Source: Ampelomyces quisqualis (lineage: Eukaryota; Ascomycota; Dothideomycetes; Pleosporales; Phaeosphaeriaceae). From it: DNA of 64,000 nucleotides. The notes beneath the pieces are model-generated. The model had not been told where the DNA came from. It made no database searches and saw only the letters and a program-made list of their open reading frames with translations. The position numbers were made by a program, and so were the translations under genes. Location of the stretch: positions 2,418,001 through 2,482,000 of the forward strand of contig JAGTXZ010000018.1 of NCBI GenBank assembly GCA_018398575.1. Reading direction: 5' to 3'. This document shows, in pieces, positions 56,484-64,000 of the stretch. How positions within the stretch are numbered: the first letter of the stretch is position 1; each line of letters opens with the position of its first letter.

Positions 56484-58405
56484 CTAAGCATGTGCTTTGG
56501 AACATAATTCCGCGTCGACGTAGCGCGGCCATGTGTTTGTGAAGACGAGGTACTTGATGCTTTCAAACGCCGCGTCAAAGACTTCTTCGGTGAAATCGCT
56601 TGGTACAATACATTTTGTGCCCGTCGCGCTCGAGGTGGTATGATTCGACTCGAGACTCGCTGGTCGGTTGAGCGTGTCTTCCCATGGGCAAACGACATTC
56701 TCTCGCATGACTGGCGACCTAAGGTCGTCCGGGGTCTTGCTGCGCGGCATGTACGGGTCAAACTCGACGTCAGAAAAGGTGTTTTGTAGTGTTTTGAAGA
56801 TCTTGTACTCGATGTTGATGGGAGTTTCGGCTGTGAAGGGGTTCACGAGCGTAAAGTATATGAGCGATGCGTCGTTGAACATTTGCCGGCGTTGCGTGGC
56901 AGTGATGATCTTGAGAGAAGACCATTTCTTTTTGAAATTTCGCACTTCGCGGAGGAAAATTGTGTTCTCGGCTGTGAATTCGCGGGACGCGGCCCATGCG
57001 ATTAGTGCTTCGATACTGTTCTCGATGCTGAATTCCAACGCCTGCATCGAGGCCTTCGACTTCAACTCTTTGCTGAAGATGACTGTCGACGACTTTGTTG
57101 ATGATACGGAGTGTTTTGATGTCAGGGAGTCTGTCTCGGAAGTGGATGACGGCCGTCGGCGTGGCCGTGATTTGAAAGCATCGCGAAGCGGGATGAGGAT
57201 GAGGACTTGCTGGCAGACAACCAATGAAGGTAGGAACCTGTAGCGTATGGATTAGCCTAACCCAAAACCAATGTCGAGTACCAACTGCAAGACCACTGCG
57301 TACACCTCGCCCCACCTTTGCATGCATTTTAAGTATGTTGAGGCACAGGAACGGATGTACGCGGCCTGCTGCAGTCAGCATAATCCACTTACCAGCCAGC
57401 CGGCGCAAGATAGTTATTTATGTTCAGAACCCCTTCGAGTTGCGAAAAAGTAAATGCTATCCACAGGGGTGTACCGGGTAAACTTTGATATAGTTAGCAT
57501 GTGCAGATGTTGATGTGGTGTTACACTGACCCTGCAATAATTGCGAGCCTGGTCTGCCATGCCCAGGAGTGCACGTCTTTGATATGTCGAATCTTCCACA
57601 GTATCCATGGACCGACAATCACGGTCCAGAATAACTGTACGAAGATAGAAGGGATCCTGGGCAGAGGTCAGCGTGGTCTTATAATCTTGCTGAGGATATG
57701 TACCATTCAAAGCCTCGGCGACAGTTGCTATAATCTGACACATCGCCGAAGAAGCCATAATCTGAGTGGAACCGACGGGACCCAAAGAACAGCATGATGG
57801 CCGGAAATAGCTATTACTGTGAGCTGCTGCACAACTTATACTGTGGTGTTGACTGACGGAGATCACGAAGCCTGCAATAGACCCAACGTAGACTTTCCTC
57901 GCTGCGTCGAGACCTTTCCATGCTTGCCATAGACCCAGTGGCGTGAATTGGAGTCGCTTCCTGCGAGCACCCTCCAAGTAATTACGAGTAAGCCGACGTT
58001 GGCTCTCGTATGCTGTCAGCACCCTGGCATTGCACACTGTGAGGCGTTAGCAGGAGTTGAAACGATCTTACCGATGTATCTACCTTGAAAGAGAGCCATG
58101 CCGGATGGCAAGAAGACAGACATGATCCAGAACTCGGCTGAACACGGAAAAAGGCCATTCCATGGATATACAAGTAGAACGAGTACCAAATAGACATGCA
58201 GTATCGCTATGGCCGAGAAGACGATTTTAGGTTTTCGTATCTGGACGCAAAATGCGGAACGATTTTGATTGAGTAAGTAGAGCTCGCCGGCGAGTACAAT
58301 CGTGTACAGTATTGCGACAACAACGTAGAAGATTCCCAGGGCGTCAGTGTTGGGGGCGCCGCCGTCTAATTTGCGTATGCTAAGAACTGGCGCCATCCTG
58401 CCCAT
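56484..58405 (-). CDS. seven-transmembrane RGS-domain protein
   Basis: A receptor-like membrane protein fused to a regulator-of-G-protein-signalling domain, which would speed GTP hydrolysis on a G-alpha subunit. Seven exons (58405–58072, 58036–57858, 57810–57704, 57656–57531, 57482–57393, 57315–57282, 57209–56484) join in phase to 531 residues. Hydrophobic helices include ALGIFYVVVAILYTIVLAGE, IVFSAIAILHVYLVLVLL, KVYVGSIAGFVIS, LFPAIMLFF, IPSIFVQLFWTVIVGPWILW and EVYAVVLQLQVLILIPL. The cytosolic C-terminus holds the RGS box: ENSIEALIAWAASREFTAENTIFLREV … DASLIYFTLVNPFTAETPINIEYKIF … FTNTWPRYV. The boundary of exon 6 is the least certain. Plants have a similar 7TM-RGS architecture, and fungi have GprK-type relatives. 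Confidence 0.85.
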
Positions 58406-60640
58406 AGCGTGATTGTGCTCGACGAGGTGATGGTTTTGATCAACAAGTAGTGCGGCGGGTAGGAAGTATAGACCTTCAGGCTCCGTCTCTTACTTAACAG
58501 GGCGAATGTGGGACTAGTGGCGGTGGATTCGAGCGACCTGAGTTACCAAGGGTGCGGCACAGGTGGCCAAGGCAGGGTTACAAAAGCACGATGCTCGGTA
58601 TCGAGGTCATGTCAAGAGTTTGGTGAAGCGATGGGGACTTTGGACATGAGCGAAGGATTCTGTCGGAGAAGAGTAGACACGAGCAAGTTCAGCAGCAGAT
58701 CAGACGAATGAGCGGCAAGGGGCGCAGATAGCATGTCGGATGCTGCCGAGCCAGAGCTACAAGGTAACACCCAGGCTGGTGGGGGACATCCCTGGTACAC
58801 GACCAAAGGAGAGCATTTTGTCCAGGGAGGAACGCGTGAGCTGCAGCGCCATGGCGGAGAACGGTGTCACAAAAGGCCGCCCGCGCTACACAGACTGCAA
58901 CGCTGCCATACCAATAGCAGACAGCGTACTGCAGCAGGCATACGGACGTGCCAAATGCATCGAAACCTGGCGACTTGCAGATGGGCTGTCGATGTGTGGA
59001 AGTCGGAGATATCGTAGGGATGGGGCGCTCGGGAAGATGGGTGAATGGAAGCGTGGGGATCAGAGCGTGGCTGAAGCGCCTCGGTCGCTGCCAAGTCCAG
59101 ACGGAACGGGTTTCGGGCACCCGGCACGCTGCACGCCGACGGCTTCTTCGAGTGCCACCATACGACGTGCGCGCCGGTGCATACTGGACGCTACACGACG
59201 TCCAGCAGGTGGCATCGCGCACAATCGCTGCGTCTGCTCAGCTGCCGCAACATGACCGGCGCATGCAGGTACCAGGACACCTCCTCGAGAGTCGATACTG
59301 CGACGTCGAACGCTGGCACGGCGATGCCAGCATGGTTCTCCAGGTATTATATGCCAGATCCCAGAACCCTCTCGTTTCGATTCTATTAGTGCGCGCCAAA
59401 CTTCCCTTCATGCTGCTCGTTCTCCGTCGCTGGCGAGGCATTGTCGACATCGCCCTGTGCCGGACCTTGCTCGGGCACGTGTAGGCACTCGGGCTGTTCC
59501 ATGTCCGTCCTTCTGGAAGTATCTGCCACATTCCTGAGCCTGCCTGCAATGCGACATGTGTACGTCAAACGTCACGGCTGCCCACATGGTCCTCAATACC
59601 ACCGATTCCACATCGCTCCGAAGCCCAGCTTGCGGCGTATGTTGGCCCTGTGATGCGGGGAAGCAGCCGGTAGCACAGGCTGCTGAGATGGGCTGTGGCA
59701 TGACGGCAGTGTACGACATCTTCCAGATACAGACTTTGCACTACGAAGCAAAATATCGTGTAGAACGCCGGCAAATCGCAGTGGAGACGGCCTTCGCTCC
59801 CAGATCCCTACTGCGCTTTCAACCAGTCAAAAAGCGCAGTGTAACACATTCAACTTGCCAATCCTGGACTCCCACACCCTCCTCCTCAACTGTTGAGAAG
59901 GTACCCACCCCCGCACCAGCAACGTCCATCCAAACTCGTGGGTCTTTGAACAACCGTTGGGGTGTAACATTCCTCCTTGCTCCTCGTGACATGGTGTGAC
60001 TCATCCAACTCGTCTGACCGCGAACCAGCAACGACACAAGTCCCAATATACTGGGCAGGCCCGTTGCATCGAGGGCAAAAGTCATTAGATTGATGTGGCG
60101 CACGAGCGATCGCCATATTCCTTGCATTGTTTGCTTTGTTCCCGTTTGCGAAATGTGCAGCCCGTCGAGACCGACTTTCTTTCTGTCTGTCAGAAAATTC
60201 AGTGTGTTCCGATGATGACGACCTCGTCTTTGTGGGTGCGGTACAAACTGTCAGAACAACAATCGCAGCTTGCTCGGTCCCATCATCCATGCGGCTTTGG
60301 TGCTACAGTGTCATGAAACGCACTCGGAGCTTTCTGTTCGGGGTATCATGAGGTGTTCTCATTGCGTACCGACATATGTTCTGTTCAAGAACTTTCGTGC
60401 GGAGTACACGGATCGTGGGATGGAGTGACTTGAGCGATGTGACGGGTCGGGAAAGCACAGTAGCATCACACGAGACAGCGCACTTCCCGTGGTTAGTGAT
60501 CGAGGGATACAAGCCTCATGGCTTTGTTGCTTGAGGCACTTTTATGAAACCGTGTGTGTGAGAATTTACATTGATTGTCTAGCAAGAACTACGAAGACCA
60601 AATTCAGTATGCGAGGTTGGCCTCACGGTGCTGCAACAGT
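58406..60640. other. unresolved region with overlapping open frames
   Basis: About 2.2 kb. Open frames of 100–180 codons exist on both strands (for example 58948–59484 and 59556–59999 on plus, 58689–59222 on minus), with many Cys and Arg codons. Some segments have protein-like composition, notably 59386–59496 on minus and 59556–59820 on plus. No family, signal peptide or clean exon chain could be established. One or two lineage-specific genes with introns may be hidden here. Confidence 0.4.
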
Positions 60641-61708
60641 CTACTCGATATCGACCTTCCTGATCTCAACATAACCAGCATCTAGCTTCGGTACCTCAAC
60701 CCTCAGGATACCATCTTCCAATTTGGCAGTAATGCCATCAGCGTCAATATGAGCTGGAGTCGCCCTCGTGCCGAGACGGATCTTCCTCTCGAACGGACCG
60801 ACTTTCCTCTCGCCCATTGCCAGGCTCTTCAAGAACTCCTCGTCGCCAATACGGTAGATAACGCCAGCGATGGAGAGCTCACTCTTCTCCGAGTCCCAGT
60901 TGACGCCTACATCTTCCTTCTTCGCGCCAGGCAGGGAGAGGTGAACAAAGAACGAGGACTCGGTGTCAAAGACGTCGGCATCCGGGGTATGGTCTTGGTT
61001 GTCGTTGGTGGCCTTGTTATCGTTGTTGCCCTCAGGGTTGCTGAATAGGTTCCACAGCTGAGTTGGGATGGTCGAAGGGTCGAATGCACTCGATTCGCCA
61101 CCAAAGAGGCCTCCACGTCCCCATGCACCCCAGCCGCCGCGGCGACCAAAGCCTTGAGGTCCGCCATGATTTCCGTGGTGAGGTGCCTCGTGATGGCCAT
61201 GATGAGATCCCCCACGGTGCGGTCCACCGTGTCCCCATGGCCCACCGAAACCACCTGGGCCATACTGACCACGGCGACGAGGGCCACCGCAGCGGCCGTG
61301 ACGTCCTCGACCCCAAGCTCGACATTCGTTATCTGATCCCGGATTCGCTGAAGGACCTTCTCCGTTATCGTTGTCGTCCTTCATCTCCGCGTCATTCTTC
61401 TCGTTGTCCTGACTCTTTTCATTGCTCTGCTCCTGCGAGCCTGCTTCGGTTTCAGGAGCACCTGGGCCATTACGATAGGTAGATGGGGGTGGAGGGCCGC
61501 CATGATGAGGGAGATCGTAGCCGCCAAAGAGATCCGCGCCTAGACCCCAAGGTCCGAAGGCGGGCGCCTCACGACTCCGCTCGTGCTCTTGTCCAGGCTC
61601 TTCATTGCGGTTCTGAGAAAAGAAGGGATGGCTGTTACCTTGCTGCTCAAGGCTAGCAAGGAAGTCCCAAAAAGGGGCTGATTGATTCATGTATGTGACT
61701 GATGGCAT
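60641..61708 (-). CDS. small heat-shock protein, Hsp20/HSP30 type
   Basis: An ATP-independent chaperone that binds unfolding proteins. A single 355-residue frame starts at the ATG at 61708; a second ATG lies at 61690. The N-terminal arm has the fungal HSP30 opening SAPFWDFLASLEQQ. Residues 85–130 are acidic. Residues 130–205 are extremely Gly/His/Arg/Pro-rich (HRGGSHHGHHEAPHHGNHGG). The alpha-crystallin domain begins TESSFFVHLSLPGAKKEDVG and contains GERKVGPFERKIRLG. It ends with ITAKLEDGILRVEVPK, where the usual GxLxVxxPK motif is intact. At 355 residues it is far larger than typical Hsp20 proteins, owing to the low-complexity insert. Confidence 0.93.
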   Translation of the reverse strand: MPSVTYMNQSAPFWDFLASLEQQGNSHPFFSQNRNEEPGQEHERSREAPAFGPWGLGADLFGGYDLPHHGGPPPPSTYRNGPGAPETEAGSQEQSNEKSQDNEKNDAEMKDDNDNGEGPSANPGSDNECRAWGRGRHGRCGGPRRRGQYGPGGFGGPWGHGGPHRGGSHHGHHEAPHHGNHGGPQGFGRRGGWGAWGRGGLFGGESSAFDPSTIPTQLWNLFSNPEGNNDNKATNDNQDHTPDADVFDTESSFFVHLSLPGAKKEDVGVNWDSEKSELSIAGVIYRIGDEEFLKSLAMGERKVGPFERKIRLGTRATPAHIDADGITAKLEDGILRVEVPKLDAGYVEIRKVDIE

Positions 61709-62551
61709 GATACTCGTTTGCTTGTGTGTGAGAAAAGGGTTGATGAAAGGAACGAGATATCATACTACCTTTTCGGCGACTTATACACAATTTACCATGC
61801 TAGGCATCACTTGCACGTGGAGGTGTACGTAGGTTGGCCTCTCTCGCCACGCAGCCTTGAGTCCTGCCAGTTGCGCCATCAACATCGCATGGCCAATAGC
61901 AGTGACGTTTCCTGCTGTGATCGAAGCGAGGAGAACAGTCGAGAAGATTCATGTGCGATAGGCTGCTCTGCCGCATCTACTAGAGCCTGCCTGGCCAAGT
62001 GATGTGGCAGGCAAAAGGTGGTTGCGCGTCCCGGTGTGGTACCGAGAAGGGTAAGGCGGCTCATCGTCGGGGCTGTAAACGCTCCGATGCAGCGCCACAG
62101 TGGCGGCAACCAGTTCTAGATGGTGTAGAAACCCAAATCAGAAGATGTGGTAGGTCATGGTCATGTACAGGAGCAAGCGTGGTTCAATGCGTTTGCTGGC
62201 GCGGATGTATTGTCAACTTCTCGAGGCGATCGAGAAAGGTTTTTCTGAGCCGTGCACCAGCTCACAAGATGATGAGAAAGGTTTCCCGATAAGTGGAAGG
62301 TGCTGAAGAAGAATCAAGTAGGTACATCGAGTAGGTACAAATGTAGCGTTGGTGGCGAGCTGTCAGCAAGTCAGGCAAGCGCGGGGGAGGGGCAGCTGCA
62401 GCTTCCACAAGCAGTTGCTATGACGCCATAGCATTCCGCCCCACCAAACTTCAAGCTCATCACCACCATGACCAGTCTTCAGTCTCCCTTTCTACGACAA
62501 CCAACCACTATTTTCACTTCTCACACCACCAATCGCACAAGAAACACCACA
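61709..62551. promoter_or_regulatory. divergent upstream region of sHSP and SRPBCC genes
   Basis: About 840 bases between two divergent starts. A two-unit heat-shock-element match, GAAgaTTC, lies at 61943–61950, about 240 bases upstream of the sHSP start, with further GAA-type units nearby (61922, 61932). This is suggestive only; such short matches arise by chance. Confidence 0.4.
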
Positions 62552-63114
62552 ATGTCTGGACGCATCCCCACCTCCACCTCCGTCAGCGAGTCGGCCGTCA
62601 TCGAGGCACCTTTCAGCGATGTCTGGCACTTGATCAAGCTCCAGGACTTTAGCAAGTTCTGGTCTGCCCTCGAGAAGAGCGAGTTCGTCAAGGGCGTATC
62701 TGAGGAGGCCGACGTGGTCAAGTGGGCTTTCAAGGATGGCAGTGCCGTCGAGGTCAAGCAGGAGGAGCATTCGGTAGGCCTCTGCACATGTGCGACTGGT
62801 GAAAACCAGCTAAGAAAATGTCTAGAGCATCGACCACTTCATCACATACAGCGTCATATCAGCACAGCCTGAGCTCTCTTACTCGTCCGTCGTCTCCACC
62901 ATCCGCGCATACCCCGTCACTTCTGGCAAGCACGAGGGACAGACCTTCGTCACCTGGACCGGAAACTTCTCCAGTGATGCCGATGCTAGTACGTGACATG
63001 AATGTGTTGAGTTGCTGCAATCTTGCTAATTACATCACAGGCGTAATTCAGGATGCCAAGTTCAAGCGTCGCGAAGCTCTCGCAGATCTCGCCAAGGCTA
63101 CCTCGAAGAATTAG
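62552..63114 (+). CDS. SRPBCC/START-like (Bet v1-fold) protein
   Basis: Three exons (62552–62773, 62826–62988, 63041–63114), all in phase, give 152 residues. The fold's pattern is clear: a first strand SESAVIEAPFSDVWHLIKLQ, the helix DFSKFWSALEKSEFVKG, then strands including DVVKWAFKDGSAVEVKQEE, SVVSTIRAYPV and TFVTWTGNFSSD. The long C-terminal helix is DAKFKRREALADLAKATSKN. These polyketide-cyclase-like proteins bind hydrophobic small molecules or lipids in a central pocket. No enzymatic residue can be pointed to. Similar small proteins are widespread in fungi and are often uncharacterised. The start at 62552 is preceded by a CA-rich leader. Confidence 0.85.
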
Positions 63115-64000
63115 GCGTTGGAGGGTTTGAGCGAATGCCGAGTTTTCAGCTTTTGGAAATGCGGTTGATGGCCATTCCGACACACGTAGGCAGTTAGAGG
63201 CAAATTCCACCCGTCTGTACAACAACATGAACACATGGCCGTAACAAAATGCGTTATTCTCACTCATACATGCAGAAGCTCGTATTTGAGGATGGATTAC
63301 CGCATACTTGTCAATAGCTTGGACGTCCCTGGGGATGTCGCCGCACCAGGCCTGAAAGTGACACCGACCTGGAAAGATCGTGTTATTAATAGGGCTAGCC
63401 AATACATCCATTTTCTTCCATGTCGCTGTCTCTCATGGCAAAACATGTTGCAGTTTCAAGGTTGCAGGATTCGCTTCCACCACCAACTAGGATGACGCCC
63501 TTATGTCTCGATACTTCACAGCGAAGGCCCTGTGTGGAACAGCGTCCCAAACATGCCGCTGCATGGAGTGGGAAAGCACACGGCGCAGTCCAACGAGCGA
63601 GCGATAGGAACATGAGAATTCGTTGAATGCCGCTGATGAGCTCGTGCCTGGCCGTGCTGTAGAAAAAACGTACTGATGCCTAGTATCCATGTGATGTTGC
63701 GAAAAGAGGGGTCCTTGTTGGCGATGTGCGGCGCATGAACACAAGCTCGAGGCCCATATTCAACCTCACGACTCTCTCCGTTCCCTGTCTCTTCGATACA
63801 TCTCATTCTTCATTTCGCTGCTATATCTGTGTACTGAGTTCCTCCGTGCGGCATTGCTAGTGCAGTTTTCAGATTCGCGCTGTGTCGCTGCCTTTCACCT
63901 CGATAGTTCTCCACATTGGGACAAGCGCGTCGCACGACCACAACAGCGACGCGTCAATCTTTGCAGAAAATTCTCTCTTCTTTCCCGATATCGCCACTTC
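63115..64000. other. intergenic to window end, nothing recognised
   Basis: About 890 bases with short frames only. The last 200 bases are pyrimidine-rich and may be the promoter of a gene beyond the window. Confidence 0.4.

Noticed and set aside
57225..57248. 24-base intron alternative in the 7TM-RGS gene
   Set aside because: It would preserve phase but is far too short for a spliceosomal intron. A 71-base intron from 57281 to 57210 also keeps phase and gives a plausible last helix.
1..64000. CRISPR arrays, bacterial operons, phage or viral genes
   Set aside because: No regularly spaced repeats, Shine-Dalgarno-led gene strings or viral hallmark proteins were seen. The introns show nuclear eukaryotic DNA.

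Overview
The window is nuclear DNA of a filamentous ascomycete (Pezizomycotina). Genes are dense on both strands. Most are interrupted by short GT–AG introns of about 45–120 bases that restore reading frame exactly. The families are typically fungal: D-arabinono-lactone oxidase, intracellular GH13 amylase, 7TM-RGS protein, RBR ligase, Dal5-type permease. A Dothideomycete, perhaps a member of the Pleosporales, is my guess from gene style; nothing here proves it. There is no phage, plasmid, CRISPR or bacterial operon signal.

Layout. 1–5 kb: the 3' part of an unknown Ser/Thr-rich protein, then a poorly preserved hypothetical locus. 5–7 kb: sugar-lactone oxidase (ALO1). 7–9 kb: an AT-rich, gene-poor island with a short perfect inverted repeat, ending at a small EthD protein. 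11.9–19.3 kb: mitochondrial phosphate carrier, intracellular alpha-amylase, OGFr-domain protein, a tiny complex I B15-like subunit and a glutathione S-transferase. 20–31 kb: tandem-BTB protein, OSGIN-like flavoprotein, VHS–GAT protein divergent from an App1 phosphatidate phosphatase, and a DUF3445 protein. 32–37 kb: ubiquitin C-terminal hydrolase, cupin, a degenerate tRNA-like copy, hypothetical genes and an intron-containing tRNA-Arg(UCG). 38–47 kb, a housekeeping block: poly(A) polymerase, RBR E3 ligase, DRS1 helicase and phosphatidylinositol synthase. 47.6–53 kb: a proline-rich single-pass protein, an MFS permease and a mitochondrial-type PP2C. 54–64 kb: a hypothetical gene with strong base-skew reversal, a 7TM-RGS receptor-like protein, an unresolved stretch, an HSP30-type small heat-shock protein and a START/SRPBCC protein.

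The genes do not form one pathway or cluster. Local themes are mitochondria (phosphate carrier, complex I subunit, PP2C), membrane lipids and trafficking (App1, VHS–GAT, PIS1), RNA processing and ribosome biogenesis (PAP1, DRS1) and redox or detoxification (ALO1, GST, OSGIN-like).

Exon boundaries were read by eye from splice signals, phase and family conservation. No alignment or RNA data were available. I found no strong candidate for a wholly new biological system. The most unusual items are the 7TM-RGS protein, the Gly/His-rich sHSP, the C-to-G base-skew reversal seen in four genes, and the tRNA-Arg gene with its nearby degenerate relative.
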